Part shown: one piece after another, positions 9,062 through 17,252 of the stretch
How positions within the stretch are numbered: position 1 is the stretch's first letter
Layout: each line of letters starts with the position of its first letter
Source of the DNA: Bog-473 sp963788585
Lineage (GTDB): Bacteria > Actinomycetota > Acidimicrobiia > Acidimicrobiales > RAAP-2
Reading direction: 5' to 3'
DNA: 64,000 bases
Assembly: GCA_963788585.1 (NCBI GenBank)
Contig: CAWBHA010000006.1
Location: 186,001-250,000 of the forward strand
The notes under the pieces: generated by a model
What the model was told of the DNA's origin: nothing
Seen by the model: only the letters and a program-made list of their open reading frames with translations
Database searches by the model: none
Translations under genes and position numbers: made by a program

Positions 9062-9499
9062 AGAGCCGTTCGGACTCTCGGGAGACAAGGGACGGAAAAC
9101 ACGTTGATCGAGTTCCGGTATCGACCTCGAGACCCGTGAGTCCGTTGTCGGGCTGTCTGGGGACTTCCCTATCGACGATCCCCACCACGGGATGAGATCA
9201 AGATCCCTCGAATGCGGCACAGCGGCGAACGAGCGGAAACCCCTCGCAATGCCGTGAACAGGCCCTTCTGAGTCAGGCCGGCCGGGATCTGCACCCGGGA
9301 CCGGACACTCCGAGGGATTCTTCGCGATCTGTGGCACTGGTTCTCAGACTCCGCGGAGCCAGATTTCCGTCGGTGGTGCGGTGTGTAGCGGCCGGACCAA
9401 ACCGAGGGCCGACGGAACTCAGGGAGTTTGGTCGGCGACCGATGCGCTGACCCGGGAGTGGTATCCCCTATCCCAGGAGGGATGAGACCGGAGACGCAC

Positions 9500-9795
9500 G
9501 CACTCCTCCGGTTGTTGAGTGTGACGTAGACGACGGCGCTTGGCGTGGACGTCCCTACGGTGAACAGGGAATTGCAACCCACCCAATAGATGCCGTCGGG
9601 CAGGCTCGTCGTATCCAGTCATAGAGGTACCCGACGAACGTGGGAGTGGCGTTTCCGCGAAGCTCTTCTTGCGAGCTCAAGCTTCCGCCCCCGATGAAGA
9701 AGTTGACGACGTTCGTGCCGGCGGGAGCCGTGCAGTTGAGCGGTACGGTGCCGCTCACGGAGGCGATGTTCGTTGGCAGCACCACGTGGGAGTGT
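9500..9795 (-). pseudogene. Broken Ig-like surface-protein fragment (C-terminal part)
   Basis: Reverse-strand reading gives VVLPTNIASVSGTVPLNC, NVVNFFIGGGSLSS, TPTFVGYLYDW, then after a one-base frameshift near 9612 TTSLPDGIYWVGCNS and AVVYVTLNN. This is the same Ig-like module as in the genes at 9843 and 10666: an STTVVLP-type opening, a GYLYDW-type middle and a V-x-V-x-L-N-N end. No start codon with a signal peptide is left. Together the three make a decayed cluster of extracellular repeat proteins. Confidence 0.5.
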
Positions 9796-9842
9796 CGTCC
9801 ATGGCAACCGTGATCTCGTCACTGCCACACGCTCCGTTGGCC

Positions 9843-10459
9843 TAGCAGGCTGTAACGCTCAGTGTGTACTGATCGGAAGTCTGTAGCACGTCGTCGGTAT
9901 AGATGCTTTTGGTGTTCCAGTCATAGACCAATCCGACGAGCGAGGGGGTGGTGGTTCCGATGCTGCAGCCGCTCTCGCACAGCGCACCCGTGTAGCTGAA
10001 GCTCACCGAGCTCACCCCGGGGCGAGGGGATGGCGTCGAGCCACTGGCTGGCCGACAGGGTCGCTCCGGCGGAGGGCAAAACGATCGAGACGCTCGGGTC
10101 CCCGTTGTCTACCCTGGTCGAGATCTCGCCGGGGGCGTCACAGGAGGCAACGGGACCGGTACGGCCGAGAGGAAGTAGGTACCGTCGGGCACGCCGGTGC
10201 TGTTCCATGTCATCGCCCAACCCACCAAAGATTCAGAAGTGACCGTGGCGATGACATCATCGCTCAAGTTGCCCCCGCTCAGTTCGAACTGGACCTCGGT
10301 TGTTCCCGCGCCGGCGCTGGCGTCGAGCGGTACCTGGGTGCCCGAGACCGTCGACCCGCCGGCCAGTGCCAGCACGGTGGAGTCCGGGGGAATTGCGCCA
10401 GCAATCTGCACCGGCAGTGCGGAAACCAAACCTTTGAGCCAACTTCGCAACACAGCCAT
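9843..10459 (-). pseudogene. Broken two-domain Ig-like secreted protein
   Basis: Begins at ATG 10459 with MAVLRSWLKGLVSALPVQI, a possible signal peptide, then an Ig-like module (STVSGTQVPLDASAGAG, VQFELSGGNLSDDV, GWAMTWNSTGVPDGTYFL). The frame breaks near 10150 and a second module resumes in another frame (VSIVLPSAGATLSASQWLDA), breaks again near 10020, and ends with SFSYTGALCESGC, LVYDWNTKSIYTDD and a stop at 9843. Two frameshifts in 600 bases indicate decay, unless the assembly is at fault. Confidence 0.55.
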
Positions 10460-10665
10460 AGGCGTGCTGCAACGGGGATCTACAGACGATGAATGCTCGG
10501 TCTTGCTGTCCCGGCCCTGCCTCCTATTGCGGGGCGCTGATGGCGAGCCTGCTCACGACCCGAATACCTCGAGGGGATGAGTGAGTTTGGCTGGTTCGGC
10601 CGGTGAAGACGAAGGACGCCTCGACAACGTCTGGCCCCGAGCGAGCTGACACTCCCAACGGAGGT

Positions 10666-11389
10666 CTAACACCCGTCGTCTCCGGGGAAGGAGGTATAGG
10701 CATCGAGCGTTATTGGAACGGAAGCACTCGTGCCGCTGACCCCGCCCGCGTATGAGGCGACGCTCTGGATCGAGTAGGACAAAGCGATAGGTCCGCACGA
10801 CCCCGATCCTCCGGGAAGCACGCCGATCCAACCGACAAGAGTTGGGGTTGCGCTGAGGGTGAGTGAGGGGGGACCACCTTGACCGGTCAAATCGATCGTG
10901 ACCTCGGTCACACCAGGCGATGCCACGGCGTCGATGAATTTGAGTCTGGCTACCGTTCAGCGTGGCACCGCTCGCCGGGAATACCACGGTGGTGCTCGGA
11001 GGCGGGTTGTTCACCGTGAGGGGGACTGACGTACTCGTCGCACTGACTCCGCCCGAATATGCGGCGATGCTATTGAGCGTGTAGCTGCCATTCGACACTG
11101 TGGTGGAATTCCAGGCTGCCAACCACCCATAGATGGTGGGGGTGCCAGTGGCGATTTGCACGTCGCTCAGATCCGAGGGTCCTCCGCTCAGTTCGAAGGT
11201 GACCTTGGTCGCTCCCGCCGAGGCGATGGCATCGAAGTATTGGGTCGTGCCCGAAATCGAGGCACTGTACGCTGGCAGCACGACGGTGGTGCTCGGGGAC
11301 TGGCCGTTCGCAGCCTGAAAAGGCAGCATGATCACCGCTGCAGCCAGCATCAGAGCCGCCGAGACAACACCCGCCCGCATTCGTCCCAT
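10666..11389 (-). pseudogene. Ig-like repeat secreted protein, single frameshift
   Basis: Starts at ATG 11389, behind GGGAGG, with a signal peptide (MGRMRAGVVSAALMLAAAV). Module 1 (STTVVLPAYSASISG, KVTFELSGGPSDL, YGWLAAWNSTTV) is intact. Module 2 begins STTVVFPASGATLNGSQ, loses frame by one base near 10939, and continues in the next frame as FIDAVASPGVTEVTIDL, GGVSGTSASVPITLD to the stop at 10666. Corrected, it would encode a secreted protein of about 240 residues with two Ig-like modules. It has the best start of the three genes in this cluster. Confidence 0.65.
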
Positions 11390-11649
11390 AGCAACCTCCC
11401 CTTTCGTGAGGGCTTGCATAACACCAGGGAACGATGCCCGCAATCCGACTCGGGCCAAGCCGATGCTCCCCCTTCGCCGCTGGAGCCAGACGGTGCGCTC
11501 TGCCACGCCTCGAAACCGCACCTCTGTATCGTCGAGCAGTGGGCCACTACGCCGACGTTGTCCTAACCGTCGAAGCCCGGTGGCGATCAGTCCCGTGGGG
11601 CGCGCTAGAAGGCAGGGTGGAAGATACGCCCGAGTCCTACACTTCGCTC

Positions 11650-11958
11650 ATGGGCGTCTATGTGATCTCGTACAACCTCAAGGATGGAGAACCTAAGCGA
11701 TATGAGGCGGTGCTCGACGCGCTCAAGTCGATCGCGACAGCCGAGGACGTCTGGCACGACCGTGAGGTTCTTGACTCAGTCGCATTGGTCGTCACGGACG
11801 ATTCGCCTGAAGAACTGAGTGTCCACCTAGAAGATACCTTCACGCTCGATGATTCTTGGGCCGCGTTCGATATAACGAACTCGCCTTTCTTTGCACATTC
11901 GCCAGGCACGCTCAATGCATGGCTGGATAGCCACCTGCCGCCGCTGCGGCGTTCCTAG
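11650..11958 (+). CDS. Hypothetical protein resembling the SinR/Cas2-like ferredoxin fold
   Basis: 102 residues from ATG 11650. The N-terminus GVYVISYNLKDGEPKRYEAV followed by a helix and the strand DSVALVVTD, then SPEELSVHLEDTFTLDD, has the beta-alpha-beta order and the Asp-after-strand feature of small SinR/Cas2-like proteins (YVISYDL opening, Trp in the middle, DDD before the last strand). This is pattern recall, not a search result. No cas genes or CRISPR repeats are present, so a CRISPR role is not implied. A small open frame follows 25 bases later and could be a partner. Confidence 0.45.
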   Translation: MGVYVISYNLKDGEPKRYEAVLDALKSIATAEDVWHDREVLDSVALVVTDDSPEELSVHLEDTFTLDDSWAAFDITNSPFFAHSPGTLNAWLDSHLPPLRRS

Positions 11959-11983
11959 GCCATTGGATCACTAAAACGGAGGC

Positions 11984-12163
11984 ATGCCTTGTGATGAACG
12001 GAGTATCCAAATCGCCGTCACCGTGAGGGGCCAGGACGATCAGGACCGCGCATCAGCGCAAGCCAAGGCGGTGCTCGATCAGTTCCACCCCAAGGTCCAA
12101 GTCGGCGATACGGTGCTAGTCCGACACGATCTACCTCATGCGTTCGGACTTGGCGACGCCTGA
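11984..12163 (+). CDS. Possible small protein downstream of the SinR-like gene
   Basis: 59 residues in one frame: MPCDERSIQIAVTVRGQ, then a short helix QDRASAQAKAVLDQF and a VQVGDTVLVRHDLPHAF end. It begins 25 bases after the previous stop, and a GGAGG sits almost against the ATG, which is too close to be ideal; the GTG at codon 14 is an alternative. The helix-strand layout and the operon-like spacing favour a real gene. It could form a two-gene unit with its upstream neighbour. No family recognised. Confidence 0.35.
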   Translation: MPCDERSIQIAVTVRGQDDQDRASAQAKAVLDQFHPKVQVGDTVLVRHDLPHAFGLGDA

Positions 12164-12271
12164 CTCTTTACCTTCACCTAACACGAGCTGCCATCCGGTG
12201 ACGTTTAGCTAGGGGCTCCGGGGCAAAGAGGGCCTTAGTAAGCTGGTCCTCAGAGACGAAGGAGTGCCGAA

Positions 12272-12649
12272 ATGCCCGACGACCCCGGCAAGGCCCATTG
12301 GAACGTGGCCGATTGGCAGGGCAAGATGCTGATCGATTCAAACGGCGAAAAGATCGGCAAGTTGCAAGATATCTACCTTGACGTCGAAACCGACGTACCG
12401 CAGTTTGCAACGGTGAAGGAGGGCTTCATCGGCCGACACCTGACCTTTGTGCCGCTGGGCGGTATCCAGATTGGTCCCGATGACTTACGAGTGGCGGTGA
12501 CCAAAGAGCAGGTGCGAACTGCACCCGACATCGAGATGCACGGCGACGAACTCTCGCAGGCCGAGGAGTCAACGCTGTATCACCACTTTGAGCTTAACTA
12601 CACGCCCATCAGCACGAAGAGCGGACGTCGTCTCGCTCGGCGCTCATAG
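12272..12649 (+). CDS. PRC-barrel domain protein
   Basis: 125 residues behind a good AAGGAG. The opening VADWQGKMLIDSNGEKIGKLQDIYL (key part GKMLIDSNGEKIG) is the classic PRC-barrel start, followed by PQFATVKEGFIGRHLTFVPL and LRVAVTKEQVRTAP, the typical strand ladder with a final E-x-x-x-L-Y-x-H-Y-like element (ESTLYHHFEL). PRC-barrels occur in photosynthetic reaction centres, RimM and many small stress-linked actinobacterial proteins. The role here is unknown. It is monocistronic. Confidence 0.85.
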   Translation: MPDDPGKAHWNVADWQGKMLIDSNGEKIGKLQDIYLDVETDVPQFATVKEGFIGRHLTFVPLGGIQIGPDDLRVAVTKEQVRTAPDIEMHGDELSQAEESTLYHHFELNYTPISTKSGRRLARRS

Positions 12650-12677
12650 GATCGACCCTCTAGTACAAAGGCAGTGC

Positions 12678-13034
12678 TCAAGATCCTTTGGCCATCTGCC
12701 GGGACCACCAGTCCTCAACATGGGCGCGCATTGCCTGTTCCTCCGAACGTACTTCTTCAAACTGTGCGTCCGTGGCGGCAATCAGATCGACAGCCGCATC
12801 AAGCTTGGCATTTGTTGATGCCTGATCTTCGTTACCCGCAAACGAAACAACGAGGACAAGGTCTTCGTCTTCCGTTCCTGCTTCGTAAGGCGAGCCGACC
12901 GCGAGCTCATTGAAGATCTGGATCCATTCATCCACTGGTTGAAGCGCATTCGCTGGTCGAAGGAAGACCGCGACTCCACCGTCGGGCTTCGTCGCTACCT
13001 TCGGATTTGCTCCTGGCGACCTCAGCTGTGTCAT
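12678..13034 (-). CDS. Hypothetical soluble protein
   Basis: 118 residues from ATG 13034. The translation has a consistent folded-protein look: GGVAVFLRPANALQPVDEWI, LVLVVSFAGNEDQAST, and a long C-terminal helix rich in acidic residues ending DWWSRQMAKGS. No domain recognised and no signal peptide or membrane segment. It converges with the PRC-barrel gene, with 28 bases between the stops, and its start faces the IS30 remnant. Confidence 0.6.
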   Translation of the reverse strand: MTQLRSPGANPKVATKPDGGVAVFLRPANALQPVDEWIQIFNELAVGSPYEAGTEDEDLVLVVSFAGNEDQASTNAKLDAAVDLIAATDAQFEEVRSEEQAMRAHVEDWWSRQMAKGS

Positions 13035-13194
13035 GCCCAGACGCTATCTCAGACAAGCGTCAATCGGTCATTAGGTCGAGGCGAGCGCGAGCCGCGAGCC
13101 GAAAAGATCAGGGCGCTGGTTTGATGATGTGCGCAGCTTGTCGGCAACGGCACTCGAGCTGGCGCGAGGCTTTGAAGAACACCAAAACGAGCTG

Positions 13195-14254
13195 TGGACG
13201 CCGAGCTCCGTCGCAACGCCTCGACTCGGACCTGGCGCCTCGAATACAAGGCGTCGACGGCGCAATGGCATGCCGAGCGCCGAGCCCGGCGGCCGAAGGT
13301 GGCCAAGTTGACGACCAACGATGCGCTGCGTGACTACGTCCAGGAGCGATTGTCCGGCGTGCACAGGAGACCCAATGGCCGCCTGATCGGCCCACCTGGC
13401 CCGAAGTGGAATGGAAAAGGCAAGCCTCATCGGGCGGATCGTCGCTGGGTGAAGGGCTGGAGTCCCGAGCAGATCTCTGAGCGCCTGCGGTTCGATTTCC
13501 CCAATGATGAGTCGATGCGGATCAGCCATGAGGCCATCTACCAGGCGCTCTACGTGCAAGGCCGTGGTGCGCTCCAGCGCGAGCTAGTGGCCTGTCTTCG
13601 CACCGGTCGAGCTCTGCGGGTTCCTCGGGCCCGGTCACAGAAGAAGCCCTGGGGCCACGTCACCCCCGAGGTGATGATCAGTGAGCGACCGGCCGAAGCC
13701 GCCGATCGGGCCGTGCCTGGGCACTGGGAGGGCGATCTGCTTATCGGGTTGGAGCGCTCTGCCATTGGGACTCTGGTTGAGCGAACCAGAGGTTCACGAT
13801 GCTGGTCCATCTCCCCCGAGAAAATGGGTATCACCACAAGCACACACCGAAGAACGGCCCCGCACTCGCCGGCTACGGAGCGCTCACGATGAAGGATGCA
13901 CTGAGTGACAAGATGACGACGCTGCCCGAAGCGCTCCGCCGATCCTTGACGTGGGACAGAGGCAAGGAGCTCTCTGCACACGCGGCGTTCAAGGTGGAGA
14001 CCGGCATCCCCGTCTACTTCGCCGACCCTCGAAGCCCTTGGCAGAGGGGCACCAACGAGAACACCAATGGGCTCCTGCGTCAATACTTTCCGAAGGGAAC
14101 GGATCTCTCGCGTTGGAATACTGACGATATCGACACAGTTGCCGACATCCTCAACGGCCGTCCACGCAAAGCCCTCGGTTGGAAGACACCGGCCGAAGCC
14201 TTCAACGAGCACCTACACTCGCTCCAGAAAGCCGGTGTTGCTTCGATCGATTGA
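13195..14254 (+). pseudogene. IS30-family transposase, N-truncated and frameshifted
   Basis: The 5' frame reads ELRRNASTRTWRLEYKAST, HAERRARRPKVAKL, WVKGWSPEQISERL and GHWEGDLLIG (first catalytic Asp). A frame change near 13795 leads to the second part, with LTWDRGKELSAHA (second Asp), and NENTNGLLRQYFPKGTDLS, which carries the catalytic Glu; it ends at 14254. This is the IS30 DDE layout. The N-terminal helix-turn-helix expected before ELRRNAS is missing, so the element is dead as given. I could not identify terminal inverted repeats. Confidence 0.85.
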
Positions 14255-14595
14255 ACCCAGTCAGTACACCTCGTGGGCCTTCACCGAGAACGTCAGGCGT
14301 CTCGGTCTTATCAGCTCCATGGGTCACGGTCGGCGACTGCTACGACTGCGAGGATCCTGGTGTCGTGATCCACTCGGCTCTGGGAGGATCTCGATCGTCT
14401 TTGCTTCGGGTGGCCTGACCCTTGTTATGACCGACCTCGTGTCCTTGCGTTGACGTGTCGGTCACCCGAGGCCGGGATGTCGTGCACCACCAGCCGAGCG
14501 GGCAGTGACCTCATAGGAGCCTGATCGAACCGGGTCCCATCGCAGTCCTGTCCTTCCCGCCCGGCCGGCGGCTTGACCATCGAACCTGCGAAAGG

Positions 14596-14989
14596 GATCA
14601 ACAGCTTGCCGATGAGACCGGAGCGACCAGCGCCGCGTTCTGGCGTCGAGCCGAGACCTTCTTTCGAGCCCACGGAATTGTCGTCGAACGGGTCATGACC
14701 GACAACGCGTTCGCCTACCGGGGACGACTCTTCAACGAGGCCCTGGCCGAGCACCGGATCCTTCACCGGTACTGCCGGCCCTATCGCCCCCAGACCAATG
14801 GAAAAGGTGGAGAGATTCAACCGGACCCTGCTCGAGGAGTGGGCCTACATCCGTCCCTATACATGCGAGGCGGCTCGGACCCGGGCACTTGACCGCTGGC
14901 TCCATCGCTACAACCATCACCGCGTGCACACAGCAATCGGGGATCCGCCCATTTCCCGCGTGACCAACGTCCCGGGGGACTACATCTAG
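14596..14989 (+). pseudogene. IS481-type transposase, C-terminal fragment with frameshift
   Basis: Reads DETGATSAAFWRRAETFF, VMTDNAFAYRGRLF (catalytic Asp in TDN), RPYRPQTNGK, then after a one-base frameshift near 14805 KVERFNRTLLEEWAY (catalytic Glu) and RYNHHRVHTAIGDPP, ending at 14989. This is the retroviral-type integrase core of IS481-like transposases. The first half of the protein is missing; 14255-14595 shows no coding sequence I can support. Confidence 0.8.
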
Positions 14990-15014
14990 TTCGGGCGGCC
15001 GCCTAAAGATCGAC

Positions 15015-15107
15015 TTGACGATCTATAGGAGCATCAACGCCCCCATGGAGTCGTTCTGGGGCTCCATGCAAATTGAGCTCCTCAATCGACAACGTTGGCG
15101 TACCAAC
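15015..15107 (+). pseudogene. IS3-family transposase fragment abutting whiB
   Basis: Encodes INAPMESFWGSMQIELLNRQ, which matches the conserved NAxxESFFxxLKxEL motif near the end of IS3-family OrfB (the Glu is catalytic). Only about 30 residues remain. Its right edge runs into the truncated 3' end of the reverse-strand whiB-like gene, so an IS3 insertion or later deletion probably removed the rest of that gene. Confidence 0.6.
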
Positions 15108-15133
15108 CTGCCATTGGCCGTCGGCATGGCCGA

Positions 15134-15283
15134 CTGGCCTCGCTCGACGAAGAACAGGTCCATTCCCATCCCCCGGCAGGCCGCCTGGTCGTGCCATACC
15201 GGCCGGTTCGCGATGCTGGCGAGGATGGCGTCGACGTCGGGAGCGTCGCGCGCCATGAGCCATTTGATCTCGAGCTCGTTCAT
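15134..15283 (-). pseudogene. Truncated WhiB-like regulator, copy 1
   Basis: From ATG 15283 the protein begins MNELEIKWLMARDAPD and continues RPVWHDQAACRGMGMDLFFVERGQ, the WhiB N-terminal region with the first of four iron-sulphur cysteines (AACRG). After about residue 50 the sequence stops resembling WhiB and enters the IS3 fragment, so the C-x2-C-x5-C motif, the Gly-rich turn and the basic DNA-binding tail are lost. Its first 19 residues are identical to those of copy 2 at 21559. Divergent from the small gene at 15487. Confidence 0.75.
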
Positions 15284-15717
15284 GCGGATCCCACGGTAGA
15301 GCCGAGGTGTTCGCCTGCGGCGGATCTGGGCGAACTGCTCAGCGTTGTCGGGCCATTGTCTTGGTTCAGTCCGGTCGGCTCTACACCACGGGGGCTCGGA
15401 TCGTCAGGGTCATGACCGAGAGGTGGTTACGGCTGACGGCGGTCCCTCTGTCGTCGCTGCCTCTCGCCACTATTACCGTCGCATCGGTGACCTTCACGCC
15501 GAAACCTGGCGGCCGGTGCCCGGGGTTCATCGTCGATCACACCCGCTGTTGGGCGATGGTCTATGACCGGAACCTCCAGAGCACTCACTGCGCCGAGACG
15601 CCATCGTGGACAGGTCGGTGGTTCAGTCCTCGAGGCGACCGCTGGTGGCGGGTGTGGAGCTGCCCCGACCACCTCGAGGGGCTTACGGGGCTCAAGGAGT
15701 TCGGCCGGCGGCGCTGA
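15226..15717. repeat. Direct repeat of the whiB / Cys-His protein module, copy 1
   Basis: Repeats 21502-21992 in the same orientation, 6.28 kb away. By eye, 15284-15475 is essentially identical between copies, with only a substitution and a small indel just before the small gene, while the coding sequences on both sides have diverged. It contains the start of whiB on the reverse strand and the whole 76-residue gene on the + strand. Confidence 0.8.
15487..15717 (+). CDS. 76-residue Cys/His-rich protein, copy 1
   Basis: 76 residues from GTG 15487; the same start is shared by copy 2 at 21762, although upstream frames differ, which is why I choose it. Cys and His occur in a pattern suited to zinc binding: RCPGFIVDHTRCW, then THCAET, and near the end WSCPDHLEG, with Trp-rich TGRWFSPRGDRWWRVW between. 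The C-terminus is LTGLKEFGRRR. One Cys of copy 2 (position 40) is Ser here. No known family recognised. It lies divergently beside a whiB-like gene in both copies, so a regulatory link to WhiB is plausible but only inferred. Confidence 0.65.
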   Translation: MTFTPKPGGRCPGFIVDHTRCWAMVYDRNLQSTHCAETPSWTGRWFSPRGDRWWRVWSCPDHLEGLTGLKEFGRRR

Positions 15718-15848
15718 CCGTGACCTTCCTCTCCGTCGAGCGCAGGTGCCGACACAGAATCGCACCAGGCTGACCTGCCCGGACTTTACGCCTGCATCTT
15801 CCAGGGATAGTGTGTTTTACGACTTGGCGGTCCCAGGCGGGTCGGCGT

Positions 15849-16571
15849 ATGGGCATTTTCAGGCGTTCTAATCGGGTGACATGTCCTCAGTGTGGTACGT
15901 CGCATCCCGCCATTTACGGCGATCGATCGTGCCTCATATGTGGGTCGAGGATTGAGGTTGCCAGCGGATATCAAAAGGACGCTGGCACCATGATGCTCGA
16001 GAAGCCGGAAGAACAATACAAGGCACAGATTGCTGCATTGCAGTTGGAGCGCGACCAGCTAACGGCCGCTCTACGGGTTGCACGGACCCCCGAACACCGG
16101 GTCAGCGTTTCGGACTACGAGTGGCATGTACAACTGGCTGCGAAAGGGATCGCTGACCGCAGCGCATATCCGATCCCAAAGTCCGTCACGACGGCTGAAG
16201 CGTTCTACCAAATCATGGCGGGCGCCGCCGTTGACGCCACCGGCCTTTGGACTCTCCTAGAGCGAGTGGCCCGAGCAGAGAGCGACCTCGAGATCATACA
16301 AGACGCACTACGGCACGCGGATGCCAAGGCTGCGAAAGCGCGCCACCGGGCAATGACCGATACAGCCGCTTCTTTGGACTTCTCTGTTCCTTCTGTCTCT
16401 ATGCAGGTGGACGCGGAACGCGCGCTAAAGGCAAGCCCCACGACCGGGGGTGCTCCATCCCCCAAACCGCCGGCAGTGGCCAAGACACCAGCACCAAAGA
16501 GAACGGGTGGGCTGTCGCCGCGGCGTAGATTGAAGCGGGCCGTCAGACGCGTGCGGATAGTCTTACGCTGA
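15849..16571 (+). CDS. Zinc-ribbon and coiled-coil hypothetical protein
   Basis: 240 residues from ATG 15849 (a longer frame exists). A zinc ribbon is at the N-terminus: VTCPQCGTSHPAIYG followed by SCLICGSRIEV (two C-x2-C knuckles). A predicted coiled coil follows (EEQYKAQIAALQLERDQLTA region, about residues 60-80), then an alpha-helical region. The tail from about 195 on is Pro/Lys/Arg-rich and ends RRRLKRAVRRVRIVLR, very basic. The layout suggests a nucleic-acid or membrane-surface adaptor. No homologue recognised. The 3' flank carries a fragment of the repeated Cys/His gene. Confidence 0.6.
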   Translation: MGIFRRSNRVTCPQCGTSHPAIYGDRSCLICGSRIEVASGYQKDAGTMMLEKPEEQYKAQIAALQLERDQLTAALRVARTPEHRVSVSDYEWHVQLAAKGIADRSAYPIPKSVTTAEAFYQIMAGAAVDATGLWTLLERVARAESDLEIIQDALRHADAKAAKARHRAMTDTAASLDFSVPSVSMQVDAERALKASPTTGGAPSPKPPAVAKTPAPKRTGGLSPRRRLKRAVRRVRIVLR

Positions 16572-16622
16572 CCACTTGGACGGGCTGACGGTTCTGCGGG
16601 GGTTTGGGCGGCGGGATGCCTC
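16569..16622 (+). repeat. 3'-tail fragment of the Cys/His gene family
   Basis: ACCACTTGGACGGGCTGACG followed by GTTCTGCGGGGGTTTGGGCGG matches the last 50 bases of the genes at 15487 and 21762 (encoding DHLEGLTGLREFGRR) at about 75% by eye. No other part of the gene is present. Similar tails lie at 7990-8040 and 23847-23900. Confidence 0.5.
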
Positions 16623-16684
16623 AACAGCGGGGCCACGGAGCCGAGCATTTCGGAGTCGCCCCCGGTGACCGGCTTTGTACCTTC

Positions 16685-17110
16685 CTACGGCGTCGCGTCA
16701 CCTAGCTTCTTCGTTAGGGCAGCAACGAATATGTCGATGTGATGGTCACCTTGTTCCAACAGCGCGGCACACGCGTTGGATCTGGCTAGTCGTTGATCTC
16801 CATCTACGTCAGCCAGGCTCCTGAAGGTGACGGCCGCATTCCAATAGACGCCGGCTGCCGCCCCTAGCTCACCTCCCGCTTTTCCGAAGCCCCTCGGTGC
16901 GTGCGAGCGTCTGAGCCAATCGCTGAGTTTGCTGCAGGCAGAGACCACATCCGACGCAATTGCTTCGTCCGACTCGGATGGCGTGAGGTGTTCCGTCTGG
17001 AACACCTCACGGAGGCGGTCGACCGCTTGAGTAACAGCCACTCGGTATTCCTGGGCACTAGAAGCCCATTTGCGCCTCGCGGCTTCAGGTTCAGGAGTCC
17101 CGGACACCAT
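16685..17110 (-). CDS. Hypothetical helical protein
   Basis: 141 residues from ATG 17110. Strongly helical: EAARRKWASSAQEYRVAVTQ, AVDRLREVFQ, SDVVSACSKLSDWLRR, and a C-terminal helix HHIDIFVAALTKKLGDATP. No signal peptide or membrane segment. No domain recognised. It faces away from the MFS gene at 17253 and the two may share the 140-bp region between them. Confidence 0.6.
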   Translation of the reverse strand: MVSGTPEPEAARRKWASSAQEYRVAVTQAVDRLREVFQTEHLTPSESDEAIASDVVSACSKLSDWLRRSHAPRGFGKAGGELGAAAGVYWNAAVTFRSLADVDGDQRLARSNACAALLEQGDHHIDIFVAALTKKLGDATP

Positions 17111-17252
17111 CGCAATATACGCAGGTCAGGAGGGTCAGTTTGCCAAACATTCGCGGTCTGTTCAGCTTCAGGTAACCCAAAGTTTGCCCTCTCGTCACGC
17201 TGGCCTGCGACATTGCAGCGGGACCATCTGCGCGAGGGAGGGCGAAGATCGA

